Shown: positions 18,162 to 27,875 of the stretch, one piece after another
Numbering within the stretch: the first letter of the stretch is position 1
Layout of the letters: the number at the start of each line of letters is the position of its first letter
Assembly (NCBI RefSeq): GCF_005502935.1
Contig: NZ_SCMP01000002.1
Location: forward strand, 62,001-126,000
Direction of reading: 5' to 3'
DNA length: 64,000 nt
From: Pseudomonas sp. 2FG
GTDB lineage: Bacteria; Pseudomonadota; Gammaproteobacteria; Pseudomonadales; Pseudomonadaceae
Made by a program: the position numbers and the translations under genes
Notes under the pieces: model-generated
Database searches by the model: none
Told to the model about the DNA's origin: nothing
The model's input: the letters and a program-made list of their open reading frames with translations, nothing else

Positions 18162-18594
18162 GGCCCGGCCGCGCCGCCTACACATCTTGTTTAACTAGGC
18201 GCAGCGACCAGTGCCCGAGCTGACACGCTCCCCGATCACGCCGCACCGATCGCCGCGAGACCCTCGACCCGCGCCGGAATTTGCGCCGCCGCCCACACTT
18301 CTCCCGCCCACTGGCCATACTGAGTGTGAGGGGAGAAGTGCAGGGTATTCAGCGGCCAGGCGTCGCCCCCCAGGCGCGGCAGGAGCAACGCCGCCGCGCG
18401 GCTGCCGGCATAGCCGAACACCCCATGGGCCTGGCGGGCGCGCAGAGGCGCAGGGCGTTGCATGCCGGGTTCCCGAGTCGTGAAAGCGGCAATAGTGAGA
18501 GCGAAAGTATGGCGGCAAATAGCCCCGACCCGACAGACTGGAGTGCCTGGCTCGCGGCGGTTAAGCTGACCGCCCTTGTTGGAGCGCAACCACC
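18162..18594. other. 433-bp gap with an inverted repeat and a possible gene remnant
   Basis: No confident gene. CACTTCTCCC (18296-18305) pairs with GGGAGAAGTG (18331-18340), a 10-bp stem with a 25-base loop. On the minus strand around 18236-18440 the frame reads GVFGYAGSRAAALLLPRLGG then DAWPLNTLHFSPHTQYGQWA, which looks more protein-like than random. It could be the end of a decayed gene, but no family was recognised. Confidence 0.35.
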
Positions 18595-19035
18595 ATGCTG
18601 ACCCTGGGCAATCTGTTCGTGCTGATGCTGCTGACCGCCGGCGGCGCGTGGTTGTGGCATGCCCATGGCCTGCGCGAACGGGCCTTGGCGCGGGTCAAAC
18701 AGCATTGCCAGCAGGTGGACGTGATTCTGCTCGACGACAACGTCGCCCTGCGCAGAATCGCCCTGCTGCCCGACGCCCGCGGTCGCAAGCGTCTGGCGCG
18801 GGTGTATGGCTTCGAGTTCACGGTCACCAGCGAACAGCGGCATGCCGGCACCATCATCATGTTCGGCGACCACGTCGGGCATATCGAGCTGGCACCGCAC
18901 CCCTTCGTGGAAAAGCCCGGCAGCGCCTTGGACAAGCCCGACCTAGTGCCCGACAAAACGCCAGAAAAGCCCACCTCCGCCGAGGTGATCCAGCTCAGCG
19001 AGTGGCGGCGCACCCATGACAAGTGGCACCACTGA
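18595..19035 (+). CDS. DUF3301 family protein
   Basis: 146 residues. An N-terminal membrane anchor (LTLGNLFVLMLLTAGGAWLW, residues 2-21) is followed by the DUF3301 core: HGLRERALARVKQHCQQVDV, LLDDNVALRRI and YGFEFTVTSEQRHAGTIIM (about 70-90). The tail has Lys/Pro/Asp repeats and ends in IQLSEWRRTHDKWHH. Function is unknown; the family is common in Pseudomonas. GGAG lies about 10 bases upstream of the ATG. Confidence 0.75.
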   Translation: MLTLGNLFVLMLLTAGGAWLWHAHGLRERALARVKQHCQQVDVILLDDNVALRRIALLPDARGRKRLARVYGFEFTVTSEQRHAGTIIMFGDHVGHIELAPHPFVEKPGSALDKPDLVPDKTPEKPTSAEVIQLSEWRRTHDKWHH

Positions 19036-19082
19036 GCTCTAGTTAGAGCAGCCCCAACGCGCGCAAGCGGGCCGTGCCCGGC

Positions 19083-19961
19083 TCAGCTGTGTTGCAAGAG
19101 GTAATTGGCGACGCGCTCGGCGCAGTCCTGCGGGGCTTCCTGCATAAAGCAGTGCCCGCCGGCCACCAGTTGGGCACTGACGTGACCGTTCAGCGCCGTC
19201 ACCCGCGCCACCGCCTTGGCGACGAAGGGATAGCTGTGCTGACCGTGCAGAATCCGCGTTGGCGTGACTATCCTGCCCAGCGACGGCCACAGCCGGCGGG
19301 GGTAGGAACTGAAGATTTCCACCTCGCGGCTCGGCCGGCATTTCAGCTCGACGCCGCCCGCCACCTCCTTCAGCCCATGCTCGACATAGGCCCACAGCGC
19401 CGCATCCTCCCAGCCCTTGAAGATGCCACGGCCATACAGCCCGGCATAGGCCGCGGCGCGGTCCGGCCACTGCCGCCGGCGGGCGGCGGACTTGCGCGCC
19501 AGGGTGCTGCGCCGATGCAGGCCGAGCACCTCGGACAGCGCCATCACGCCGATCAGCGCCGGTGGAAACAGCACCGGGTCGAGCAGCACCGCGCGCCGGA
19601 ACAGCTGCGGCTGCTTGGCCAGGATCAGGCTGCTGAGCACTCCGCCGAAACTGTGTCCGACGGCAAAGCAGGGCACCGCGCCGAAGAGCCCGCGGCCACT
19701 CTCGAAGGCCTCCAGCGCCAGCTCGGCACTGCGGTTCCAGCCATGAAAACGCCCGCCGTGGTCGCTGTCGCCATGGCCCTGGATATCGCACAGCCAGAGG
19801 TCGAAGTCCGCCGCCAAACGCTTGAGCAGCGGCTCATAGGTGCGCCCGCAAAACCCATTGCCATGCAGAAAATGCAGCAGCGGTTTACCCGAGGGCGGGC
19901 TGTGCCAGCCACGCAGGGTGAAGCCGGCGGAAGTGGGATGGGACCAAGGCTCTAGCGTCAT
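19083..19961 (-). CDS. Alpha/beta hydrolase
   Basis: 292 residues. The oxyanion region is FLHGNGFCGRTYEPLL (about 31-46), the nucleophile elbow GHSFGG (Ser about 104), and the C-terminal catalytic pair is likely Asp/His, with the His in VAGGHCFMQE near residue 271. The substrate is unknown; the family covers esterases, lipases and dehalogenases. It is convergent with the DUF3301 gene and ends 48 bp from it. Confidence 0.8.
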   Translation of the reverse strand: MTLEPWSHPTSAGFTLRGWHSPPSGKPLLHFLHGNGFCGRTYEPLLKRLAADFDLWLCDIQGHGDSDHGGRFHGWNRSAELALEAFESGRGLFGAVPCFAVGHSFGGVLSSLILAKQPQLFRRAVLLDPVLFPPALIGVMALSEVLGLHRRSTLARKSAARRRQWPDRAAAYAGLYGRGIFKGWEDAALWAYVEHGLKEVAGGVELKCRPSREVEIFSSYPRRLWPSLGRIVTPTRILHGQHSYPFVAKAVARVTALNGHVSAQLVAGGHCFMQEAPQDCAERVANYLLQHS

Positions 19962-20013
19962 GGGATAACTTTGCGGCGAGGTGAGCGCGGCAGTTTAGCT
20001 GCCGGCTGGCGCG

Positions 20014-20994
20014 CTAATCCAGCCGACAGGCGGCCAGCCCGGCGCTGAGCGTCGCCTCATCCTGGGCCTGGCTGAAGATCAGCTCCAGGCGCGAATCCTT
20101 ACGCCATTCGCTGGCTTGCCAATGGACCGGTTCACCGTTCAAGGCATTGCCGGAGAGCCAGCCGGCATTGGTCTGCAGCACCAGCTTGGCGCGCCGCCAG
20201 GGCAAGGTAGCCAGCCACAGCTGCACGCGCATCAACTCGAAACGCTGACTCGGGTGCCAGCGCCAACCGATGCTCCAACCCTGGGCCTGCCCCTGGCTTT
20301 GACAGATCGGCTGCCGGCGGTCGAGCCAGACACTCGGCAGGCTAGGCGCGCTAGTCGATGGCAACCCCAGGGCCTCCCCGGCGCTCTCGGCCTGAGCCTG
20401 CAGACCTGGCAGCAGACTCGGCAACTGGGCCAGCGCCAGCGCGCCCTGACTGGTCCAGCACGCCGGCCGCGACGGCAGCTCGGCCAGCAGCCGCGCGCGC
20501 ACCGCATCATCGAGGTTTTCCGCCTTGTTCAGCACCAGCAAACCCGCCTCGGCCAACGCCGCCTGCTGAGTCTCTGGCAGCGCTTGGCCGGCGGCCAGGG
20601 CGACGGCATCCAGCACCAGCACACTCGGCTGCACCGCCAGCACGCCCGCCCAGGGTGGCTCATGCAGCTGGCGCAAAATTTCCGCCGGGTGGCCAAGACC
20701 GGACGGCTCGATCAGCAGGCGATGCGGCTTGGCCTTGCGCAGCAAGCGGGCCAGACCGATCTGAAACGGCGCGCCATTCACGCAGCACAGGCAACCGCCG
20801 GCGACTTCACCGAGGGCGATGCCATCGTCGCCGCTCGCCAGCAGCGCGGCGTCCAGGCCAATCTGGCCGAACTCATTGATCAGCACCGCCCAACGCTCGT
20901 GCACCGGCCGCTGCGCCAGCAACTGGCGAATCAGGCTGGTCTTGCCCGCGCCCAGGGGGCCGGCGATCAGGTGGGTGGGGATATTCTTCAACAT
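20014..20994 (-). CDS. COG0523 (G3E) GTPase, zinc-cluster member 1
   Basis: 326 residues of the CobW/YjiA/ZNG1 metal-insertase family. Walker A is GPLGAGKTS (12-20), the metal-binding CxCC motif is GCLCC (67-71), the switch/Walker B region is LIEPSGLGHP (about 94-103), and the base-recognition motif is NKAEN (about 155). The C-terminal CobW domain ends in ELIFSQ. Such GTPases deliver metals to client apoproteins. It lies in a Zur-type zinc-starvation neighbourhood with a second COG0523 gene, FolE2 and ZnuABC, so zinc is the likely metal. It is divergent from the small exported protein. Confidence 0.87.
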   Translation of the reverse strand: MLKNIPTHLIAGPLGAGKTSLIRQLLAQRPVHERWAVLINEFGQIGLDAALLASGDDGIALGEVAGGCLCCVNGAPFQIGLARLLRKAKPHRLLIEPSGLGHPAEILRQLHEPPWAGVLAVQPSVLVLDAVALAAGQALPETQQAALAEAGLLVLNKAENLDDAVRARLLAELPSRPACWTSQGALALAQLPSLLPGLQAQAESAGEALGLPSTSAPSLPSVWLDRRQPICQSQGQAQGWSIGWRWHPSQRFELMRVQLWLATLPWRRAKLVLQTNAGWLSGNALNGEPVHWQASEWRKDSRLELIFSQAQDEATLSAGLAACRLD

Positions 20995-21075
20995 GGGCTT
21001 ATGGTGAGGCTTGTCCGGGTCAGGGGCAAAGGTGTCGTGCTAGAGTCCCGCGCATTTCGTTCTGGAGGCGTTGTC

Positions 21076-21429
21076 ATGCGTCTGTGGCTGCTCGCACTGT
21101 TATCCGCCCTGCCCTTGTTCGCCCAGGCCGAAGCCTGTGTGGTGCATAGCCAGGCCGCGCGACTGGACATCAAGGTCTGCCAGCAAAACCGCAGCATCCC
21201 GCCGCAACTGTTTCGCCAGGGCTTTTGCCAGCCGCAACTGCAAGGGCAGAAGGTGGCCGTCGAGTTTGTCGAGCAGTGCCCGAGCGGCTCCTTTGGGGTC
21301 TGCCGCTCGGCCCGGGTGGCCGGCACGCCCTACCAGCAGGACATCCATTACTACGGCGTGGCCAGCGACGCGGCCTATCTCAAGCCGGCCTGCGAGGGCC
21401 AAAGCCAAGGCCTGTGGATGGGCCGTTAG
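21076..21429 (+). CDS. Small exported Cys-containing protein
   Basis: 117 residues with a signal peptide (MRLWLLALLSALPLFAQA), leaving about 99 mature residues with six cysteines. Motifs include CVVHSQAARLDIKVCQQN and VEQCPSGSFGVCRSARV. The start is supported by GGAGG 7 bases upstream. It is wedged between two COG0523 GTPases, the place where P. aeruginosa has a conserved hypothetical gene in its zinc-starvation cluster as I recall. Homologues are often misnamed NADH:ubiquinone oxidoreductase. A periplasmic zinc- or redox-related role is a guess. Confidence 0.7.
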   Translation: MRLWLLALLSALPLFAQAEACVVHSQAARLDIKVCQQNRSIPPQLFRQGFCQPQLQGQKVAVEFVEQCPSGSFGVCRSARVAGTPYQQDIHYYGVASDAAYLKPACEGQSQGLWMGR

Positions 21430-21458
21430 TCGCCTGGCCGCTGCTTGGCGGGCGAGCA

Positions 21459-22664
<1,206 letters not shown>

Positions 22665-22674
22665 GGGGTTTACC

Positions 22675-22773
22675 TCAGGCATCACGGAGATGTGTTTCGC
22701 GTCGTTCTTGGCGTTCCTTGGCCTCGCTGCACAGGCTCGCGGCGGGTTGGGCGAGAATTTCAGCGGCAGTCAT
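22675..22773 (-). CDS. 32-residue ORF between the Zur box and zigA
   Basis: The frame [20 protein letters not shown] continues with [12 protein letters not shown] and stops inside the zigA ribosome-binding site. Its ATG is 28 bases from the Zur box. It may be a genuine leader peptide coupled to zigA. In P. aeruginosa dksA2 belongs to this zinc cluster, and the first residues (M-x-x-x-E-x-L-A-Q-P) are reminiscent of a DksA-type N-terminus, so a truncated dksA2 remnant is the alternative. Both are inference. Confidence 0.35.
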   Translation of the reverse strand: MTAAEILAQPAASLCSEAKERQERRETHLRDA

Positions 22774-22800
22774 GACGGGTTCGGTTGCGGTGCGCTTATT

Positions 22801-22815
22801 TGTTATAACATAACA
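22801..22815. promoter_or_regulatory. Zur box TGTTATAACATAACA
   Basis: A 15-bp near-palindrome matching the Zur consensus (TGTTATANTATAACA type) at 14 of 15 positions. It lies between the leftward zigA unit and the rightward folE2-znuCBA operon and can control both, repressing them when zinc is plentiful. Confidence 0.85.
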
Positions 22816-22840
22816 TTTAAACCACGCAATGGTGAAGCCC

Positions 22841-23740
22841 ATGAACGCCCCGACCCTGCCAGATATCGCCACGCAAACCGCCCTGGAACAACAACCGCTG
22901 GACTGGGTCGGCATGTGCGGGATCGCCCTGCCGCTGCTGCTCGACGACGGCCAACGCGTCGCCGCACGGGCCGACGCCGGCGTCAGCCTGGATGACGGCG
23001 CGGCCCGCGGCATTCATATGTCGCGGCTCTATCTGGCCCTTGCACTGCTGGAGCATGAGCCGCTCTCGCCAGCGCTTCTGCGGCGGGTGCTGCAACGCTT
23101 TCTCGACAGTCATCAAGGGCTCTCCGCCAGCGCCTCTTTGTGTCTGCACACCGAAGTGCTGCTGAAGCGTCCGGCACTGGTCAGCCCCCTGGCCGGCTGG
23201 AAGTCATATCCGGCCAGCATCGCTGCACGCCAGGATTCAAGGGGGTTTCACGTGGAACTGAGCGTCGCCGTGAGCTATTCATCGACCTGCCCGTGCTCGG
23301 CGGCGCTGGCGCGGCAGCTGATCCAGCAGCGCTTTAGCGAAGACTTCCACAACCGCCCCCTGGAGCACCGCGAGGTGCTGGCCTGGCTAGGCTCGCCACA
23401 GGGGATTGTCGCCACCCCGCATAGCCAGCGCAGCAGCGCCCAGTTGCAGATTCGACTGAATCCGGCCGCCACGGACTTGCCGCTGGAAGCACTGATCGAC
23501 CGCGCGGAAGCCGCACTGGGCACTGCGCTGCAGACCGCGGTGAAGCGCGCCGACGAGCAGGCCTTCGCCCTGGCCAATGGGCAAAACCCGATGTTCTGCG
23601 AAGACGCCGCACGACGCCTGCATCTGGCCCTGCGCGAACAACCCGAAGTGCATGGCTTGCACCTGCGGGTGGTGCATGCCGAAAGCCTGCACGCCCATGA
23701 CGCCGTCGCCGAGATCCGCTGGAACTGGGAGGTCGCATGA
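22841..23740 (+). CDS. folE2: GTP cyclohydrolase IB (FolE2)
   Basis: 299 residues. Zinc-independent GTP cyclohydrolase I that makes 7,8-dihydroneopterin triphosphate for folate and queuosine synthesis when the zinc enzyme FolE fails. Signatures are GIHMSRLYLAL (about 58-68), the metal-binding SSTCPCSAAL (about 147-156, active-site Cys), and NPMFCEDAARRL (about 250). In-frame ATGs occur at 22829 and 22841; GGTGAAG favours 22841. The Zur box is 26 bp upstream. Its stop overlaps the znuC start by ATGA, so folE2 and the zinc transporter form one operon. Confidence 0.88.
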   Translation: MNAPTLPDIATQTALEQQPLDWVGMCGIALPLLLDDGQRVAARADAGVSLDDGAARGIHMSRLYLALALLEHEPLSPALLRRVLQRFLDSHQGLSASASLCLHTEVLLKRPALVSPLAGWKSYPASIAARQDSRGFHVELSVAVSYSSTCPCSAALARQLIQQRFSEDFHNRPLEHREVLAWLGSPQGIVATPHSQRSSAQLQIRLNPAATDLPLEALIDRAEAALGTALQTAVKRADEQAFALANGQNPMFCEDAARRLHLALREQPEVHGLHLRVVHAESLHAHDAVAEIRWNWEVA

Positions 23741-24405
23741 TCCGCTGCCGCGCACTGCAATGGGGCCCACCCGGTCGGCCACTGACCCCGGCACTGGAAC
23801 TGAGCCTGCCCGCTGGCAGCCTGACGGCGGTGATTGGCGCCAATGGCTGTGGCAAAAGCAGCCTGCTCAAGGTTATCGCCGGGTTGCAAAAGCCCCTGGC
23901 GGGCCAGGTCGAATTGGCCGTCCAACGACGCGGCGGAGTGGGCTTTCTGCCGCAGCAGCAAAGCCTTGACCGGCAGTTTCCAATCAACCTGGTCGAGCTT
24001 GTGGCGGCTGGCTTCTGGCGCGCCCGAGCCTCCGCCACGGATCGCCGTGAACGCTTGCAACAGGTGCTGGCGGACTGGAGTTTGAGCGGCCTGGAACAGC
24101 GCCCGCTGCTGGCCCTGTCCGGCGGGGAACTGCAACGCGCCCTGCTCGCCCGCCTGAGCCTGACGGAGGCGCCGCTACTGCTCCTGGATGAGCCACACGC
24201 GGCACTCGACGAACCAGGCCAAGCGTTGCTGTGGAAACATATCCAGCACTGGCATGCCGAAGGCCGCACCCTGCTGGTGGTCTGTCACGACCTCGCAGCA
24301 GTACGCCACCATATTCAAACTTCACTGCATATCGCCAGCAATAGCTGCACGTTATCTGCAAGTAAGCAGATTATCGCCCCGCAGCCACAGATGCAGGTGG
24401 CCTGA
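23737..24405 (+). CDS. znuC: Zinc ABC transporter ATP-binding protein
   Basis: 222 residues. Walker A GANGCGKSSL (about 34-43), Q-loop FLPQQQS (about 71), ABC signature LSGGELQRALLARL (about 126), Walker B LLLLDEPHAALD (about 147) and the H-loop CHDLAAV (about 184). It energises zinc (or Zn/Mn) uptake with ZnuB and ZnuA. It is shorter than housekeeping ZnuC (about 250 residues) and its last 25 residues (SASKQIIAPQPQMQVA region) look like a degenerate tail. Four-base overlap with folE2 upstream and one-base overlap with znuB downstream. Confidence 0.88.
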   Translation: MIRCRALQWGPPGRPLTPALELSLPAGSLTAVIGANGCGKSSLLKVIAGLQKPLAGQVELAVQRRGGVGFLPQQQSLDRQFPINLVELVAAGFWRARASATDRRERLQQVLADWSLSGLEQRPLLALSGGELQRALLARLSLTEAPLLLLDEPHAALDEPGQALLWKHIQHWHAEGRTLLVVCHDLAAVRHHIQTSLHIASNSCTLSASKQIIAPQPQMQVA

Positions 24406-25268
24406 TGCTGCTGGCGCAACTGTGGCAACCGTTCAGCGAGTTCGCCTTTATGCGCCGCGCCCTACTTGGCGGCATAGTGCTGGCCTGCAGCACTGCACCG
24501 CTCGGGGTTTTCCTGATTCTGCGGCGCATGAGCCTGATTGGCGACGCCGTGGCTCACGGCATTCTGCCAGGCGCCGCCCTGGGCTTCTGGGTCGCCGGCC
24601 TGAGCCTGCCGGCACTGAGCATTGGCGGCCTCGGCGCGGGGTTGGCGATGGCCGGGCTGGCGGCCTGGATCACCCGCCGCACGGGACTGCGTGAGGACGC
24701 TAGCCTGGCGGCGATCTACCCCATTTCACTGGCCAGCGGCGTGCTGATTCTCGGCTTGGCCGGCAAACGCCTGGACTTGCTGCATCTGCTGTTTGGCTCC
24801 GCCCTGGCGGTGGATAGCCAGACGCTGACCGGCATGCTCTGGGTTTCTGCACTGAGCCTGCCGTTGCTCGCACTGATTTATCGCGCACTGTTGCTGGATA
24901 CCCTCGATCCGCTGTTTTTGCGCAGCGTCAGCCGTTTTGGCCCGCTGGCTCACGGCCTGTTCCTGACCCTGGTGGTGCTCAATCTGGTGATCGGCTTTCA
25001 AGCCATCGGCGCGCTGATGGTGGTCGGTCTGATGATGCTGCCGGCCGCGGCCGCGCGCTTCTGGAGCCGACGTTTGCCGCGCTTGCTGGTGATTGCCGCG
25101 GCACTCGGCAGTGTCGCGGTCTGGCTCGGGTTGTTGCTGTCGTTTTACGCCTCCCTGCCCAGCGGCCCGGCCATAGTGCTGGTCGCCGGCAGCCTGTATC
25201 TGCTCTCCGTGGTCTTCGGTCCGGTGCACGGCTTGCTGCGCCAGCCACCGCTGATCACCTGCCAATGA
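24405..25268 (+). CDS. znuB: Zinc ABC transporter permease
   Basis: 287 residues of the ABC-3 permease family with about eight hydrophobic segments. Family landmarks are RRALLGGIVLACSTAPLGVF near the start, RMSLIGDAVAHGILPGAALG (about 40-60, the conserved coupling region) and FQAIGALMVVGLMMLPAAAA (about 195-215). It forms the inner-membrane channel for ZnuC and ZnuA. Start and stop overlap or abut its neighbours, fitting a tightly packed Zur operon. Confidence 0.9.
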   Translation: MLLAQLWQPFSEFAFMRRALLGGIVLACSTAPLGVFLILRRMSLIGDAVAHGILPGAALGFWVAGLSLPALSIGGLGAGLAMAGLAAWITRRTGLREDASLAAIYPISLASGVLILGLAGKRLDLLHLLFGSALAVDSQTLTGMLWVSALSLPLLALIYRALLLDTLDPLFLRSVSRFGPLAHGLFLTLVVLNLVIGFQAIGALMVVGLMMLPAAAARFWSRRLPRLLVIAAALGSVAVWLGLLLSFYASLPSGPAIVLVAGSLYLLSVVFGPVHGLLRQPPLITCQ

Positions 25269-25296
25269 CCCATCGCCCCCCAAGAGGTTTACCCCC

Positions 25297-26172
25297 ATGC
25301 GCGGATTAGTCGTGCTACTCGCCCTGCTGTTGCCGCTATCGCTGTCGGCTGCCGAGAAACTCAAGGTCGTCACCAGCTTCAGCATCCTCGCCGACATGAC
25401 CAGACACATCGGTGGCGAGCATATCCAGCTGCGCAAGATGGTCGGCGCGGACGCCGACGCCCACACCTACGAACCGACTCCGGATGATGCCAAGGCGCTG
25501 CTCAAGGCCGATGTCGTGATCGAGAACGGCCTGGGCTTCGAGCCCTGGCTGGAGCGCCTGATCGCCAGCACGGCGAGCAAGGCCAAGCGGGTCGTCGCCA
25601 GCCGTGGTGTAGTGCCGCGCGCTCTGGACCAAGGCGGCCAGAGCATGCCCGACCCGCACGCCTGGCATAACCTGGCGAATGCCGAACTGTACGTGAACAA
25701 TATCGCCCAGGCCCTGAGCGGCGCCGACCCGGCGCATGCCCAGGACTACTCGCAGAACGGCCAGGCCTACCTGCAGAAGATTTACCCGTTGCTGGCGCTG
25801 GCCAAACTACAGCTCGGCAACCTGCCGGCCGGCAGCCGCAACATCGTCACCTCGCATGACGCCTTCGGCTATCTCGGCCAGGCCTACGGCATCCGCTTCA
25901 TGGCCCCACAAGGCCTGTCCACGGAGAGCGAACCTTCCGCCGCCGAAGTCGCGGGCCTGATTCGACAGATCCGCCAGGAGCACATCAAGGCGGTGTTCGT
26001 CGAGAACATCAAGGACTCGCGCCTGCTCGAGCAAATCGCCCAGGAAAGCGGGACGCAGATCGGCGGCACCCTGTATTCCGACGCCCTCGCGGCTTCCGGC
26101 CCGGCCAGCACGTTTATCGGTCTGTTCGAGCACAACCTGAAAACCCTGCATCAGGCGCTGGCGCAGCCCTAA
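25297..26172 (+). CDS. znuA: Periplasmic metal-binding protein of the zinc transporter
   Basis: 291 residues, cluster A-I solute-binding protein. Signal peptide MRGLVVLLALLLPLSLSAAE. The metal ligands are visible as His in ADAHTYEPTP (about 58), His in DPHAWHN (about 118), His in TSHDAFGYLG (about 187) and Asp in LYSDAL (about 262). The His-rich loop found in many zinc-specific ZnuA proteins is absent, so manganese transport cannot be excluded on sequence, but the operon context argues for zinc. Last gene of the folE2-znuCBA operon. Confidence 0.88.
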   Translation: MRGLVVLLALLLPLSLSAAEKLKVVTSFSILADMTRHIGGEHIQLRKMVGADADAHTYEPTPDDAKALLKADVVIENGLGFEPWLERLIASTASKAKRVVASRGVVPRALDQGGQSMPDPHAWHNLANAELYVNNIAQALSGADPAHAQDYSQNGQAYLQKIYPLLALAKLQLGNLPAGSRNIVTSHDAFGYLGQAYGIRFMAPQGLSTESEPSAAEVAGLIRQIRQEHIKAVFVENIKDSRLLEQIAQESGTQIGGTLYSDALAASGPASTFIGLFEHNLKTLHQALAQP

Positions 26173-26281
26173 GCAGAGTAATTGCACCCCAGATGAACAC
26201 CAGTTTGCATTCCATCTGAGCACGCATTGGCAAACGGGATGACCCCTTCAGCGAGCCACCCGACCGGCTCAAAACGACCCA

Positions 26282-26364
26282 GCCGGTGACAAACCGGCCG
26301 GACTGCATGAGGAAAGGCTGCGCATTGCACAAAGACCGGCAAAACCTCCCCCCGAGGCTTTGCC
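26282..26364. terminator. Two hairpins between convergent znuA and the isochorismatase gene
   Basis: GCCGGT-GACAA-ACCGGC (26282-26298) is a perfect 6-bp stem. GGCAAA-A-CCTC / GAGG-C-TTTGCC (26338-26364) is a 10-bp stem with one mismatch. Neither has a clear T-run, but in a convergent gap they could serve as bidirectional termination or processing sites. The rest of the 210-bp gap shows nothing recognisable. Confidence 0.4.
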
Positions 26365-26382
26365 AGCTGTTCGTGGGCGCTT

Positions 26383-26967
26383 TTAACCTTGAAGCGCCTC
26401 CATCAGCACTTGGACGAGTTGCCCGCCTTCTGGGGTAGCCCAGCTACCGGCCAGTTCCGCAATCAGCTGGTTGGTAGTGGTCAGTGTCACGCCACCTTTG
26501 TCCATCCGGCGCAATGCAATGTCATCGGCCATTGCACTGGGCGAGCCACCACCATCGGCGACAACCTGAACCTCATAGCCATCACGCACCAGGCTCAGTG
26601 CCGGGTAGACCGTGCAGACGTCATTGGTGACACCCGCAATGATCAGTTTCTTACGCCCGGTGGCTTTGACGGCGGCGGCGAAGTTTTCATCGTCCATGGC
26701 ATTGACGATACCTAGGCGCTGAACGCGAGCAGCGAATTCGGCGGGCAGGATCTGTTCCAGCTCGCTCAGAAGCGGGCCCTGGGCGTGCTCTTCCATGCTG
26801 GAGGTAAGCACGACCGGAAGTTTGAGGATGCTTGCTGTCTTGGCGAGCATCAGCGCGTTGCGTTTCAGCTCTTCGAAAGGAATGGATTTCACCCAGCCCA
26901 TGGTTCCCACCTGATGGTCGATCAGTAGTAGGGCAGCATTGTCAGCACTGAATTTTTCGTAAGCCAT
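26383..26967 (-). CDS. Isochorismatase-like hydrolase (YcaC type)
   Basis: 194 residues of the cysteine hydrolase fold. Asp17 in LLLIDHQVG and Cys118 in IAGVTNDVCTVYPAL are the catalytic residues; VNAMDDENFAAAVKATGRKK (about 88-107) is typical of YcaC-type members. The substrate is unknown. It is the last gene of a leftward three-gene set (ene-reductase, pirin, this gene) divergent from a LysR regulator. Base composition is lower in GC than the chromosome around it, supporting acquisition as a unit. Confidence 0.85.
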   Translation of the reverse strand: MAYEKFSADNAALLLIDHQVGTMGWVKSIPFEELKRNALMLAKTASILKLPVVLTSSMEEHAQGPLLSELEQILPAEFAARVQRLGIVNAMDDENFAAAVKATGRKKLIIAGVTNDVCTVYPALSLVRDGYEVQVVADGGGSPSAMADDIALRRMDKGGVTLTTTNQLIAELAGSWATPEGGQLVQVLMEALQG

Positions 26968-27030
26968 GATGATTCTCCTAGCATGATAAGTGGGGCGTCA
27001 TCGCCCCTGGTTTGGGACTGCTTGGTTCAC

Positions 27031-27864
27031 TCAACGGGGTTCCATGGTTCCGAAGGCACCACGCTGGTAAGCCTCGATGGCATCGTCCAGCGCCTCTTGG
27101 GAGGCAAGCGCCAATGGCCCTTGCCAAAACACTGGCTGATGCAGGGGGCGGCCAGAAAACACTACGGCCTTGGCGTTCCCTTGATTGGCACGCAGCGTGA
27201 CAACTCGGTCATCACGTTGCGGCAGATTCACTGGCAGCGCCTGCTCAGCGAGATTGAAGGCTTGGCCATCGACCAACACCTCACCATCAATCGGCATCAC
27301 GAAGGCGACATGCCCCTCCGGCACCGGTACCTGCACTTCAGCTCCCTCTGCTAGGGAAATGTCCAAGATGCTCACCTCGGCGGGCGGGGACAAAGGGGAA
27401 TCGACTCCGGCGAAGCTGCCGAGCGGCACTCTTACTTTGGCCCCCGGCAACTGCACCACCGGAACGTCCTGTGCTTCCAGGCTGAAGGCAAACGGCGCCT
27501 GCGCTTGCCGATCCAGCGGCAGGTTGATGAAGACTTGCAGCATGTGCACGGTCTTGCCCGGCTCGGCAGGCACCTCCTCATGCACCACGCCACTCCCCGC
27601 GGCTGTCCAATGCAGACCTCCAGGCTGGATCAGGTTGCGATTGCCCAGTGCATCGCGGTTATCGATGCCGGTCTCCGAATCCAAGAACAGATACGAGACC
27701 GCTGAGAAGCCCGCGTGTGGATGGGGTGGAAAAGTAGGCCCACCGATCCAGGCATGATCGACAGCGAGGAAAGGGTCGATGCTCTGGTCGAACTGACCCC
27801 CGCGCAGGGTGAAGGCGTGGAAGTGGCTACCGTGGTGCATACGCTGCAAGCGTGCGACTGTCAT
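27031..27864 (-). CDS. Pirin-family cupin protein
   Basis: 277 residues with the bicupin pirin layout. The metal-binding N-terminal cupin contains FPPHPHAGFSAVSYLF (about 46-61) and GVVHEEVP (about 92), supplying the His/Glu ligands. Bacterial pirins have been linked to quercetinase activity or act as redox sensors. Here it lies between an old-yellow-enzyme gene and a YcaC-type hydrolase, suggesting an electrophile- or aromatic-response operon. The intergenic distances (about 10 and 60 bp) fit a single transcript. Confidence 0.85.
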   Translation of the reverse strand: MTVARLQRMHHGSHFHAFTLRGGQFDQSIDPFLAVDHAWIGGPTFPPHPHAGFSAVSYLFLDSETGIDNRDALGNRNLIQPGGLHWTAAGSGVVHEEVPAEPGKTVHMLQVFINLPLDRQAQAPFAFSLEAQDVPVVQLPGAKVRVPLGSFAGVDSPLSPPAEVSILDISLAEGAEVQVPVPEGHVAFVMPIDGEVLVDGQAFNLAEQALPVNLPQRDDRVVTLRANQGNAKAVVFSGRPLHQPVFWQGPLALASQEALDDAIEAYQRGAFGTMEPR

Positions 27865-27875
27865 GACCAGGCTCC

